Shown here: positions 34,599-43,297 of the stretch, in pieces
Numbering within the stretch: position 1 is the stretch's first letter
Layout of the letters: each line of letters starts with the position of its first letter
Assembly (NCBI GenBank): GCA_001054945.1
Contig: JVKJ01000005.1
Location: 496,001 to 560,000 of the forward strand
DNA: 64,000 bases
Reading direction: 5' to 3'
Origin: Corynebacterium falsenii
Lineage (GTDB): Bacteria > Actinomycetota > Actinomycetes > Mycobacteriales > Mycobacteriaceae
The notes under the pieces: model-generated
Database searches by the model: none
The model's input: only the letters and a program-made list of their open reading frames with translations
Told to the model about the DNA's origin: nothing
Made by a program: the position numbers and the translations under genes

Positions 34599-35450
34599 CT
34601 AGTCGCGCAGCGTGTTGATTTCCTCTTCCAGTCGGGTCTGCTCGACCTGCAGGGCCTCGCGCCGAGCCTCCAATTTCTCCAGGTGCCCCTGGTGGGCCTT
34701 GACCACGTGATCAACAGCTTCTTCAACGGAATCGGTCACGAGCACCAAGTCTGGGTCGGTGGCGGAGATCATCTCCTCGTCAATCAGTCGATCATTGATC
34801 CAGTCGATGAGCCCGCCCCAGAAGTCCTTTCCAATGAGAATGATCGGGAATCGGTTAATCTTTTCCGTCTGCACCATGACCAGCGCTTCGAAGAGCTCGT
34901 CCAGGGTGCCAAAGCCGCCGGGCAGGCAGATGAACGCCTGGGAGTACTTCAGGAACATCGTCTTGCGCACAAAGAAGTAGCGGAAGTTCAGTCCCAAGTC
35001 CACCCACTCGTTGAGGCCTTGTTCCATGGGCAGTTCGATGCCAAGACCAATCGAGAGGCCGCCGGCTTCATGCGCGCCCCGATTTGGTGCCTCCATTAGG
35101 CCTGGCCCGCCGCCGGTGATGCAGGCATACCCGGCCTCGTGGATTCGACGACCCAATTCCCGCCCCTTTTCGTAATACGGGTGCCCCGGCTTCACGCGCG
35201 CTGAGCCGAACACGGTGACAGCTTTCGGGATCTTCGCCAAAGCACCAAACCCGTCCACAAACTCCGACTGAATCCGCATCACACGCCAGGGATCGGTATG
35301 CAGCCAGTTGGTGTCCGCCTGCTCATCCAGCAAACGCTGGTCGGTGGTGGATTCCTGCTTTCCCTTGAGCTGCGAGCCTCGAAGGACGACTGGACCGCGA
35401 AGGCCGAAGCCATTGCGATCTGTGGAGGGCTGTGGTTGTTGAGAGTTCAA
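34599..35450 (-). CDS. LOG/TIGR00730-family Rossmann protein
   Basis: About 283 residues of the LOG family: nucleotide 5'-monophosphate phosphoribohydrolases, some of which release free cytokinins. Key motifs are VTVFGSARV, GGGPGLMEAPNRGA and the catalytic PGGFGTLDE. The C-terminus ends in a coiled coil (LEKLEARREALQVEQTRLEEE). The TTG at 35450 is preferred because AGGAG lies 5-6 nt upstream; the GTG at 35456 overlaps that site. It keeps its position near dapE as in mycobacteria (Rv1205). Confidence 0.88.
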   Translation of the reverse strand: MNSQQPQPSTDRNGFGLRGPVVLRGSQLKGKQESTTDQRLLDEQADTNWLHTDPWRVMRIQSEFVDGFGALAKIPKAVTVFGSARVKPGHPYYEKGRELGRRIHEAGYACITGGGPGLMEAPNRGAHEAGGLSIGLGIELPMEQGLNEWVDLGLNFRYFFVRKTMFLKYSQAFICLPGGFGTLDELFEALVMVQTEKINRFPIILIGKDFWGGLIDWINDRLIDEEMISATDPDLVLVTDSVEEAVDHVVKAHQGHLEKLEARREALQVEQTRLEEEINTLRD

Positions 35451-35549
35451 GATCACTCCTGTGCGATGGGCGTGAGGGTTAATTGTCAGTGTGATGCAGG
35501 GTGGCCCGAGCTCACGTCGGTGGCGTCCCCACAAAGACCTGTCGGGTCC

Positions 35550-36680
35550 CTAACGGGTGAGGAAGGAAATGAGTGCCCCACTTACGGTCTCAATCTGGTG
35601 GATGGGGCAACGCTCGTTAGGGGTGTGGCACAGCGCTGGGTCCCCGGGGCCGAAGTTGACCGCGGGAATCCCCAGCTGGGTGAAGCGAGCGACGTCGGTC
35701 CAACCGAACTTGGCGCGCACCCTTCCGCCGGTGGCCTCGACCAGGGCCGCGGCTGCCGGTTGGTGCAACCCGGGATGGGCTGCGTCGGCGGTGTCATCGA
35801 TCTCCAAGCTAAAGCCTTCCGCTGGATCTTCTGGAGTTCCTACCTCAAGTACCTCCCAAACGTGCTCGAGGGCTTCGTCCACGGACAGGCCTGGCGCAAA
35901 CCGATAGTTCACGAACATCCATGCCTCGTCTGGGATGGTGTTCGTGGCAACCCCGGCATCCGCCATCACGGCGTTGAGCCCCTCGCGGTACGTCAAGCCG
36001 TCGAGCTCAACCTCGCGCGGGTGGTATTCGCTGATGCGAACAAGCACGGGCCCGAGCTTGTGTAGCGCATTGTCACCCAGCCACGCCCGCGCGGAATGAG
36101 CGCGCTGACCGTGCGCCGTAACCTTTACGCGGATGGTGCCTTGGCACCCGGCCTCGATCATGGAGCCAGAGGGCTCCCCCAGCAGGGCCAGGTCCCCCTC
36201 CAGCAGTTCAGGGTGATTGTGCGCCAGATGATTGAGCCCGTTGTATTTCGTGGCGACCTCCTCGCCCTCGTAGAGGACGAGGGTGAGGTCGCTGGCTAGG
36301 TGTGGATCATTGGCCAGCGAGGCGAAGGCGTGGGTGTAGCACGCGGCCCCTGATTTCATATCCACGGAGCCCAGGCCAAAGATCGTGTCTTGCCCTGGAG
36401 GATCGGACTCTGGATCGGGGCCCCTACGACCGGGGACGTTGTCCGCGGGAGGGACGGTATCAATGTGCCCGGCAAGGATGACCCGTTCGTCGTGCCCGAG
36501 GCTCGTCTGGGCTACCAAGGTGTTTCCGTGACGGGTAACGGTGACATTTGGGATGTCACGCAGCGCTACTTCGAGCTGATCGGCAATGTCCTGTTCGTGG
36601 TGGGATTCGCTGTAGATGTCCACCAGTTGCTCTGTGAGCGACACTGGGGAGGACGTGAGGTCTAAGTTATTGGGATCCAT
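35550..36680 (-). CDS. dapE: Succinyl-diaminopimelate desuccinylase
   Basis: A 376-residue M20 metallohydrolase that removes succinate from N-succinyl-LL-diaminopimelate, a late step to meso-diaminopimelate and lysine. Zinc-ligand motifs are VILAGHIDTVPPAD and GLGSVDMKSG; the catalytic Glu lies in LYEGEEVATKYNGL. Length is normal. A TACGAT box (36688-36693) sits 7 nt from the ATG at 36680 with no ribosome site, so the mRNA is probably leaderless. It is divergent from aroP, an arrangement known from C. glutamicum. Confidence 0.95.
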   Translation of the reverse strand: MDPNNLDLTSSPVSLTEQLVDIYSESHHEQDIADQLEVALRDIPNVTVTRHGNTLVAQTSLGHDERVILAGHIDTVPPADNVPGRRGPDPESDPPGQDTIFGLGSVDMKSGAACYTHAFASLANDPHLASDLTLVLYEGEEVATKYNGLNHLAHNHPELLEGDLALLGEPSGSMIEAGCQGTIRVKVTAHGQRAHSARAWLGDNALHKLGPVLVRISEYHPREVELDGLTYREGLNAVMADAGVATNTIPDEAWMFVNYRFAPGLSVDEALEHVWEVLEVGTPEDPAEGFSLEIDDTADAAHPGLHQPAAAALVEATGGRVRAKFGWTDVARFTQLGIPAVNFGPGDPALCHTPNERCPIHQIETVSGALISFLTR

Positions 36681-36687
36681 CAGGGCT

Positions 36688-36693
36688 ATCGTA
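36688..36693 (-). promoter_or_regulatory. Putative -10 box of a leaderless dapE transcript
   Basis: On the minus strand TACGAT lies 7 nt before the dapE ATG. No Shine-Dalgarno sequence is present between them. Confidence 0.5.
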
Positions 36694-36752
36694 GACCGGA
36701 TTTTTGTTATCTGTGGCTGAGTGTTTGTGGGCGTGTGATTGAATTTATATCT

Positions 36753-38165
36753 ATGACGCACACTTCTTCTCAGGCCGATTCCGACCTAGGTCGCGGCCTA
36801 AAAACTCGACATCTCACAATGATGGGTCTGGGCTCCGCTGTGGGTGCCGGGCTTTTCTTGGGTTCCGGCGTGGGGATTCAGGCTGCGGGGCCCGCCGTGC
36901 TTATTTCTTATGTCGTGGCGGGCATCCTCGTCATTTTTGTGATGCGGATGCTGGGCGAGCTCGCTGCTGCGCGGCCAGCCTCCGGTACTTTCGCGACATA
37001 CGCCCGACAGGCCTTCGGGGATTGGGCTGGCTTTTCCCTCGGTTGGTTGTATTGGTTCATGCTGATCATGGTGATGGGCGCCGAAATTACCGGCGCTGGG
37101 GGGATCATGGGCAAATGGTTCGGGGTGGAGCCGTGGATCCCGGGCCTTATCGCGGTGGTTGCATTCAGCGTGGTGAACCTGTTTGCTGTCCGCGGGTTCG
37201 GTGAATTCGAATATTGGTTCGCGTTTATCAAGGTGGCCGTGATCATCGGCTTTTTGGTGATCGGCGTGGGGCTTTGGCTGGGATTGTTCCCGCAATTCGA
37301 TACCCCGGGGCTGTCGAACTTCTCCCCCTTCGCCCCCAAGGGCATTTCTGGCATTGCAGCTGGCCTTCTGGCGGTGGCCTTTGCCTTCGGTGGCATCGAG
37401 ATCATCACCATTGCTGCCGCGGAATCTGAGGAGCCCTCGCACTCCATCGCATCCGCCGTGCGCGCCGTGATCTGGCGAATCTCGATCTTCTACATCGGCG
37501 CCATTGTCATTATCACCGCGCTGTTGCCGCTGGATTCCCTCGGCGAGGCTGAATCCGCCGCTGAGTCCCCGTTCACGCGCGTGCTCTCCCTCGCCCACAT
37601 TCCTGGTGTTGCCACCTTCATGGAATTCATCATTGTCATGGCCCTACTCTCGGCATTCAATGCGCAGATCTATGCCACGAGCCGCCTGATGTACAGCTTT
37701 TCCTACAACGGCTACGCGCCCCATGTCTTCACGAAGGTCAGCCGTGGTCAGGTCCCGATCTACGCGGTGCTGTGTTCTTTGGTCTTCGCCTTCATTTCGG
37801 TTGCTCTCCAAGTGTGGGGCCCAGAAAACCTCATTGAAATCCTGTTCAATGCAGTCGGCGGCGCGCTCCTGGTCATTTGGGGCATGATCGTCTTGTCGCA
37901 GATTCGTTTGCGTCCCCAATTAGAACGTGAGGGCTCCCTTCAGGTGCGCATGTGGGCTTATCCCGTCCTGCCCTGGATCACTTTCCTCATGATCGTGGGC
38001 CTGGGCATTCTCATGCTCACCGATGAGACCGCGGCCCGCCAGGTGATCACCGTCGCCGGGTTCTTCCTTGCGCTGTCCCTGTTAGGTCTTGTGATCACAA
38101 AAGCCAACGCGCGGCGGAGTGCTGGCACTAAGAACCGCCCACAGCGTGAAGAGGCTCTCGGGTAG
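36753..38165 (+). CDS. aroP: Aromatic amino acid permease
   Basis: A 470-residue APC-superfamily transporter with about 12 hydrophobic segments. The start [20 protein letters not shown] is the typical TM1 substrate-binding region of amino acid:proton symporters of the AAT group, and the [18 protein letters not shown] motif follows. Its position between dapE and dapD matches aroP of C. glutamicum, which supports aromatic amino acids as substrates; sequence alone does not fix specificity. I chose ATG 36753; a GTG at 36735 is also in frame and no clear ribosome site precedes either. Confidence 0.85.
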   Translation: MTHTSSQADSDLGRGLKTRHLTMMGLGSAVGAGLFLGSGVGIQAAGPAVLISYVVAGILVIFVMRMLGELAAARPASGTFATYARQAFGDWAGFSLGWLYWFMLIMVMGAEITGAGGIMGKWFGVEPWIPGLIAVVAFSVVNLFAVRGFGEFEYWFAFIKVAVIIGFLVIGVGLWLGLFPQFDTPGLSNFSPFAPKGISGIAAGLLAVAFAFGGIEIITIAAAESEEPSHSIASAVRAVIWRISIFYIGAIVIITALLPLDSLGEAESAAESPFTRVLSLAHIPGVATFMEFIIVMALLSAFNAQIYATSRLMYSFSYNGYAPHVFTKVSRGQVPIYAVLCSLVFAFISVALQVWGPENLIEILFNAVGGALLVIWGMIVLSQIRLRPQLEREGSLQVRMWAYPVLPWITFLMIVGLGILMLTDETAARQVITVAGFFLALSLLGLVITKANARRSAGTKNRPQREEALG

Positions 38166-38168
38166 ACT
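38163..38168 (+). promoter_or_regulatory. Putative -10 box of a leaderless dapD transcript
   Basis: TAGACT lies 8 nt before the dapD ATG at 38177 and overlaps the aroP stop codon (TAG). There is no ribosome site between. Confidence 0.45.
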
Positions 38169-38176
38169 CCCTGTCT

Positions 38177-39151
38177 ATGACTGGAGCTTATGGACAAGGA
38201 CTAGCAACTCTCACCTCCGATGGAACCGTATTGGATACCTGGTTCCCCACCTTCGAGCTGTCGGGCAATCCCGGTTCGACAGGAACGGAGGAGATCAACG
38301 ACAACGGTGACAGCCCGTTCTCCCACCTCGTGGGCGAGGATGAACTGCGCGGTGTGCGTCGCATTGCAGTGAAAACCGTCATCGCTGATCTCAATAGCGC
38401 CCCGGCAGATGCCTACGACGCCTACCTCCGTCTTCACCTGCTATCCGGGCGCAAGATCCAGCCCCACGGCTGCAACCTGGACGGGGTGTTCGGCAAGCTC
38501 TCCAACGTGGTCTGGACGAATCACGGGCCATGCCAGGTTGAAGGGTTCGAAGACACGCGCCTGCGACTCACTGCCCATCGCGGTCCCGTCCAAGTCTTTT
38601 CCATTGACAAGTTCCCCCGCATGGTTGATTACGTGGTGCCCTCCGGGGTTCGCATTGGGGACGCCGACCGCGTCCGCCTCGGTGCTCACCTCGCAGAAGG
38701 CACCACGGTCATGCACGAGGGCTTCGTGAACTTCAACGCCGGAACCCTGGGCAATTCCATGGTCGAAGGCCGCATTTCGGGCGGGGTTGTCGTGGGCAAT
38801 GGCTCGGACATCGGAGGTGGCGCATCTATCATGGGCACCCTGTCCGGTGGCGGGAAGCAGGTCATCTCCATTGGAGAGCGCTGCCTGCTGGGAGCTAATT
38901 CCGGAGTCGGCATTTCTTTGGGGGATGACGCCATCGTGGAGGCTGGCCTGTACGTCACCTTCGGCACCAAGGTCACGCTGCGCGGCACCATCGCTGAGCA
39001 GCTCGGGCATACCGACGGTGACGTGGTGAAGGCTTCTGAGCTCAGCGGCAAGTCTGGCTTTGTCTTGCGCCGCAATTCCGTCAGTGGCGCGGTTGAGGCT
39101 GTGGAAAATAAGAGCGCAATCGAGCTTAACGAGGATCTTCACAAGAACTAG
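38177..39151 (+). CDS. dapD: 2,3,4,5-tetrahydropyridine-2,6-dicarboxylate N-succinyltransferase
   Basis: A 324-residue acyltransferase that adds succinyl from succinyl-CoA to tetrahydrodipicolinate. The N-terminal ~170 residues form the actinobacterial-type domain; the C-terminal half is a left-handed beta-helix of hexapeptide repeats ([49 protein letters not shown]). Length matches the actinobacterial DapD rather than the shorter proteobacterial one. It starts 11 nt after aroP but probably has its own leaderless promoter. Confidence 0.95.
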   Translation: MTGAYGQGLATLTSDGTVLDTWFPTFELSGNPGSTGTEEINDNGDSPFSHLVGEDELRGVRRIAVKTVIADLNSAPADAYDAYLRLHLLSGRKIQPHGCNLDGVFGKLSNVVWTNHGPCQVEGFEDTRLRLTAHRGPVQVFSIDKFPRMVDYVVPSGVRIGDADRVRLGAHLAEGTTVMHEGFVNFNAGTLGNSMVEGRISGGVVVGNGSDIGGGASIMGTLSGGGKQVISIGERCLLGANSGVGISLGDDAIVEAGLYVTFGTKVTLRGTIAEQLGHTDGDVVKASELSGKSGFVLRRNSVSGAVEAVENKSAIELNEDLHKN

Positions 39152-39181
39152 GTCCTTGCTCGGCGCAGTCCCCCGCCAGCG

Positions 39182-40144
39182 CTATAACGTGAAGGCCGCC
39201 CGCCCTCGACCTGGCAATAAGAGTTCGATTTCCACTGCGACGAGATGGAGGTGTGCCGGCGAACCGGGCAGTTCATCCGGAAGAACCACGCCTGGGGAAC
39301 TGGTCGACCCGTGCCGATAGCGGGGCTGGTACACCGGGTACGTGTCATCCCCGACGATGGGCGCGCCCAGGTGATTCATCAGCGCCCGGAGCTGGTGTGT
39401 AAACCCCGTAAGAGGCTGCAATTCATATTGGGCCAGGCCCCCTTCGGCAACCTCCAGCTTGCTCAACAATGTCGACGTCAGCACGCTCCGTGCGGGCGCG
39501 CACCCATCACCGCCGTGAGTGGCCTGCGAAGGCAAAGCGCTCCCCAACACCTTGACTTGGGGATCTGCCTTGACCTTCTGCATTCGGAGATCGAAACGCA
39601 CTGGCGCGGCTCCAGTGGCGTCCACCCCTATTCCTTCGATGTCCGGTGCCCATGCGCGATACACCTTGCGGACCTCACGGCGCTGAAACTGCGTTTGAAT
39701 GAGCCCACGTGAACTGGGGCGACGCGCAAAGACAAGAAGGCCTCCCGTGGCGCGGTCGAGGCGGTGGGCAGCGACGAGATCCGGCTCTCCCGTGCGCTGG
39801 CGCAATAATGTCTGCGCGGTGGCTCGGACCAGCCCACCATTCGGGGTGGAGGGCAGGCCGTGAGGCTTGTTCATGACGATGATGTGCTCGTCTGAGGCGA
39901 TAATCGGCGTGGGCGCGGCGAGAAGAGCAGGCGGCTCCGGACCGAGAATTGGATGGAACCACGCGGGTGTCGGTCCAGCCAGCGGCATTCCTGGAGGAAG
40001 ATGCGTGCCAGGAGCAAATGGCGAATCCCCTGCGGCGGCCGCCAGGTACTCCACTCCATCGTCGGGAACGATGCGGCGGAGAACCACACGTTGAGCCGAA
40101 ACCCCTGCCCTCGGCTCCGGGCGCCAGCGTTCAAGCGGTGGCAC
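39182..40144 (-). CDS. RluA-family RNA pseudouridine synthase
   Basis: A 320-residue enzyme that isomerises uridine in RNA. The catalytic motif is AAHRLDRATGGLLVFA (HRLD, with the active-site Asp), preceded by VMNKPHGLPSTPNGG. PLTGFTHQLRALMNHLGAPIVGD is the conserved RluA C-terminal motif. An N-terminal ~100 residues rich in Pro and Ala is not an S4 domain. The target (rRNA or tRNA) cannot be told from sequence. It is convergent with dapD and 17 nt downstream of dapC on the same strand. Confidence 0.9.
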   Translation of the reverse strand: MPPLERWRPEPRAGVSAQRVVLRRIVPDDGVEYLAAAAGDSPFAPGTHLPPGMPLAGPTPAWFHPILGPEPPALLAAPTPIIASDEHIIVMNKPHGLPSTPNGGLVRATAQTLLRQRTGEPDLVAAHRLDRATGGLLVFARRPSSRGLIQTQFQRREVRKVYRAWAPDIEGIGVDATGAAPVRFDLRMQKVKADPQVKVLGSALPSQATHGGDGCAPARSVLTSTLLSKLEVAEGGLAQYELQPLTGFTHQLRALMNHLGAPIVGDDTYPVYQPRYRHGSTSSPGVVLPDELPGSPAHLHLVAVEIELLLPGRGRAAFTL

Positions 40145-40161
40145 GGGCTCTTGATGTGGGC

Positions 40162-41364
40162 TTAGGAAGCTGCGAACCGCTCAACAATGCGGTCTGCGGC
40201 TTCCTGGATCTGCTCGTCCTTAGCGGTCAACCCGACTCGGACAAAGTCCCTGCCCCGCGGACCATAGAAGTCTCCTGGGGCGGTGAGGATCCCAATCTCA
40301 GCGAGGCGATCCACAGTGATGCGGCCGAAGGGGCGCCCTTCGGAACCCTGACCGCTGGAGTTCTGCCTCTCGCTGTGGGGGGTTGCTTCCTTCTGCAGCC
40401 GATCACGTTCAGTGACCCATAGGTACAGGCCGCCCTCTGAATCCTCGATCGTGAATCCGGACTTTTCCAGCGCAGCCTTCAGTACTGTCCGGCGGCCGGC
40501 ATACAGCATTTTCTGCAGTTGTTCGTGTTCGTCCGTGTTGAGGGCGGTGGTCATCGCAGCCTGAATCGGACCTGGAACCATTAGCCCGGCATGGCGCCGG
40601 ACTTCGAGAAGCTCGGCGATGAGGGCGGTATCGCCCGCCAACCAACCTGCGCGGTAGCTGGCCATGTTAGAAGTCTTGGACAGGGAGTGGACGGCGATCA
40701 GATTCGTGAAATCCCCGCCGCACACCTCGGGGTCCAAGATAGAGACCGGTGCCGTTCCCTCAAAGCCCAAGCCCAGGTAGCACTCGTCTGAGACCACTAC
40801 GCAATCGCGCTCGCGGGCGAATTCCACAAACTTCCGTAAGTGATCCACGCCCAATACTTTGCCGTGGGGGTTAGCTGGCGAATTGATGTAGATCAAAGAG
40901 GGGGTTTGGGGGCCTAATTTCAGCAGGGAATCTGACCGCAGCACATCAGCACCGCACAGTTGGGCGGCGACCTCATACGTGGGATAAGCCAATTCCGGGA
41001 TCACGACCGTGTGTCCCTCGCCCACCCCGAGCAACATGGGCAGCCAAGCGATGGCCTCTTTCGTGCCGACTACCGGCAACACATTCGACTCTGGATCAAG
41101 CCCCTCCACCCCATAGCGGCGTTCCATGGCACTCGTCAGCGCCTGGCGCAACTCTGGCGTCCCCTTGGTCTGCGGGTACCCCGGCTCGGCAGCAGATTCA
41201 GCCAACGCCAACTGGATTGTCGGCGATACATCATCCACGGGCGTACCCACGGAGAGATTAATCATGCCTTTGCCATGGGCACCCGCGGTCTTCTTCGCCC
41301 CGGCCAGGGAATCCCATGGGAAGTCAGGGAGGCGATCGCTTACTCGGGCACGGTGCTGAGGCAT
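40162..41364 (-). CDS. dapC: Succinyldiaminopimelate transaminase
   Basis: A 400-residue class-I/II PLP aminotransferase. Motifs include INLSVGTPVDDVSP near the N-terminus, INSPANPHGKVLG, and the PLP lysine in VHSLSKTSNMASYRAGW. It converts N-succinyl-2-amino-6-ketopimelate to N-succinyl-LL-diaminopimelate, between DapD and DapE. Its place next to fdxC and the other dap genes agrees with C. glutamicum and M. tuberculosis dapC. A GAGCGAAAG stretch upstream of the ATG may serve as ribosome site. Confidence 0.93.
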   Translation of the reverse strand: MPQHRARVSDRLPDFPWDSLAGAKKTAGAHGKGMINLSVGTPVDDVSPTIQLALAESAAEPGYPQTKGTPELRQALTSAMERRYGVEGLDPESNVLPVVGTKEAIAWLPMLLGVGEGHTVVIPELAYPTYEVAAQLCGADVLRSDSLLKLGPQTPSLIYINSPANPHGKVLGVDHLRKFVEFARERDCVVVSDECYLGLGFEGTAPVSILDPEVCGGDFTNLIAVHSLSKTSNMASYRAGWLAGDTALIAELLEVRRHAGLMVPGPIQAAMTTALNTDEHEQLQKMLYAGRRTVLKAALEKSGFTIEDSEGGLYLWVTERDRLQKEATPHSERQNSSGQGSEGRPFGRITVDRLAEIGILTAPGDFYGPRGRDFVRVGLTAKDEQIQEAADRIVERFAAS

Positions 41365-41397
41365 GATGTCGACTTTCGCTCGCTCGGGAACAGTAGG

Positions 41398-41718
41398 CTA
41401 TTCGCCCTGTGGTGGCAACGCGGCAATCAATGGCGCGTCAAAATCCTGTGGCCCCGTCTTGGCTGCGCCACCGGGGGACCCAAGGTCGTCGAAGAAGGCG
41501 GCGTTCGCGTCGTTGTACTCTTCCCACTCGTCTGGAACGTCGTCTTCGTAAAAGATTGCCTCCACCGGGCACACCGGCTCACACGCACCGCAGTCCACGC
41601 ACTCGTCTGGGTGAATGTACAGCATGCGTTTGCCCTCATAGATGCAGTCCACGGGGCATTCTTCAACGCACGCCCGATCGAGGACGTCAACGCAGGGCTG
41701 CGCAATTGTGTACGTCAT
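41398..41718 (-). CDS. fdxC: 7Fe ferredoxin
   Basis: A 106-residue ferredoxin. Cysteines 9, 17 and 50 are placed to bind a [3Fe-4S] cluster, and cysteines 21, 40, 43 and 46 a [4Fe-4S] cluster, as in Azotobacter FdI and mycobacterial FdxC. The C-terminal half is acidic. It transfers electrons in the cytoplasm; partner enzymes are unknown. It lies 33 nt upstream of dapC on the same strand, an order conserved in the Mycobacteriales. Confidence 0.95.
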   Translation of the reverse strand: MTYTIAQPCVDVLDRACVEECPVDCIYEGKRMLYIHPDECVDCGACEPVCPVEAIFYEDDVPDEWEEYNDANAAFFDDLGSPGGAAKTGPQDFDAPLIAALPPQGE

Positions 41719-41847
41719 ATTTTCTACCGCACTTCCTTAGTGAATCCGATAGCAAGTCTCTTCTCAACACACTATTGTTACACGGCTAGGCTCGGGAAAG
41801 TGAACCGACCCGTCTAGTCCGCCGATCGCCAGCCGAGCAACGCGCCC

Positions 41848-42321
41848 CTAGGCAGTGGCACCGGGCCCGCTGAGATCAAACTTCGGCCGCAGTGGCCACG
41901 CTCCGAAGGCCATGCCGGCAATCAGCATCAGCATCGTCCAGATGGTGGCCGGCAAGAACGTCGGCCCAGCGCCTCCGCTCAACTCTGGCCACATGATCAG
42001 CAGCAGGAAGCCCAGGAACCACACCACGATCGGAATCCCCGCCACCGCGATATTCTTCGTCCACAGCAGCGCCGTACGCGTGATCTTCAGGTTGAACCAC
42101 GGAGCGAACAAGACCGGCCACGGCGTGGGGATACTACGCCCAGAGACCTCCACCCGCGCCCCCACATACAGCACGCAAATGAACAGGCAGAACAGGGATC
42201 CCACGGTCAACCAGGTAATTCCGGCGATGCGCTCCCCGCGGGAGGTATCAGTCCGCACCTGACTCTTTTCCGGATGCCCCCAATGGGGCTCCGGAGTATT
42301 CACCTCTTGCTGAGAACTCAC
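41848..42321 (-). CDS. Conserved membrane protein downstream of mshB
   Basis: About 157 residues. A hydrophilic N-terminus is followed by four hydrophobic segments (AGITWLTVGSLFCLFICVLY, a central amphipathic stretch, VAGIPIVVWFLGFLLLIMW and IWTMLMLIAGMAFGAWPL). A membrane-protein gene also follows mshB in mycobacteria (Rv1171), so this is probably its counterpart; function is unknown. The GTG at 42321 is 7 nt from TAAGGT, whose first three bases are the mshB stop codon. An ATG at 42345 inside mshB is the alternative. Confidence 0.65.
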   Translation of the reverse strand: MSSQQEVNTPEPHWGHPEKSQVRTDTSRGERIAGITWLTVGSLFCLFICVLYVGARVEVSGRSIPTPWPVLFAPWFNLKITRTALLWTKNIAVAGIPIVVWFLGFLLLIMWPELSGGAGPTFLPATIWTMLMLIAGMAFGAWPLRPKFDLSGPGATA

Positions 42322-42331
42322 TCTCAATACC

Positions 42332-43297
42332 TTAGCGAAGCTCATTAGTCGCCACGCCGGGCAACCCGTTGACAACATCGCGACTGGCCTCACGGACGGG
42401 GTTGAGCCATCCAATGCGGTAACTTTCCGTGTCGAGCAAAGGTTGAGCGAAGAGGTTGGATAGCGCCCAGAGTGTGGGCTCGCCAGGTCCGCTCACGCGA
42501 GGCGCAGGGTTGACGTCGGTCACGCTCCCATTGCTAACCCACAGCTGGGTCGCGTGCGCCACCATCGCTGCCGCCTTCGCCGCAACGTCCTCGGATTCGC
42601 CGCGCACCCGTACGTCCACATCGGAGCTATCCACCGCTGCGATGTCCTCTTCTTGAGGCATGCGCCATCCCTCTGGTGGCTCCACGTTGTCAAGAGCTGC
42701 AAACACTTTCTGCCTCTCGGTCACCGCCCACAGAATTGCCGCTGGCGCGCTCAGCCCCTCCCCCTGCATCTGCGTGACAGCCGCATGGGTGATCTGATGA
42801 GCACGGATATGATCGGGATGACCGTAGCCCCCGTCCGGACCGTAGGTGACAATCACGTCCGGACGCAGCCTGTTGATCTCCTCCTTGAGCTGCGCGGTTT
42901 GCAGTTGGAACCGTTCGTCATTGGGGACGCCACCCGCAAACGCCTCGGCCCGCTCAATCGTGGGCGTGCCAGCCATGCCGGAATCTCGCCATGCCCCCAC
43001 CCCACCGAGCAGGTGCGGCCGGGACTCCCCTATGCCCGGATCTCGATTCACTCCAAGGCACCCCAGCGCCCGTTGCAACTCCGCAACGCGATACCCGCCC
43101 AAAAGTCCAGACTTGTCGGTCATCAGGGAGCGGTACTTCTCCCCGATCACCTCGCCCTCTTCCCCCAGCGTGCAGGTGAGAACGTGCACGTCGGCTCCCT
43201 CGCGGGCCCAGCGGGTCAACGCGAGCCCAGTCCACACCGACTCGTCATCGGGGTGGGCATGAACGGCCAAAATCCTTGCGGGTCGACTCGTGGTCAC
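42332..43297 (-). CDS. mshB: N-acetyl-glucosaminyl-inositol deacetylase (mycothiol biosynthesis)
   Basis: A 321-residue zinc deacetylase of the LmbE family that deacetylates GlcNAc-Ins in the mycothiol pathway. The zinc motif AHPDDE is at residues 14-19 and the third ligand lies in GPDGGYGHPDH near residue 165. Length matches MshB better than the related mycothiol conjugate amidase Mca (slightly shorter); distinguishing the two needs comparison, but the gene order after lpqW agrees with mshB. GTG start overlaps the lpqW stop by 4 nt, with GGAGG about 12 nt upstream. Confidence 0.9.
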   Translation of the reverse strand: MTTSRPARILAVHAHPDDESVWTGLALTRWAREGADVHVLTCTLGEEGEVIGEKYRSLMTDKSGLLGGYRVAELQRALGCLGVNRDPGIGESRPHLLGGVGAWRDSGMAGTPTIERAEAFAGGVPNDERFQLQTAQLKEEINRLRPDVIVTYGPDGGYGHPDHIRAHQITHAAVTQMQGEGLSAPAAILWAVTERQKVFAALDNVEPPEGWRMPQEEDIAAVDSSDVDVRVRGESEDVAAKAAAMVAHATQLWVSNGSVTDVNPAPRVSGPGEPTLWALSNLFAQPLLDTESYRIGWLNPVREASRDVVNGLPGVATNELR

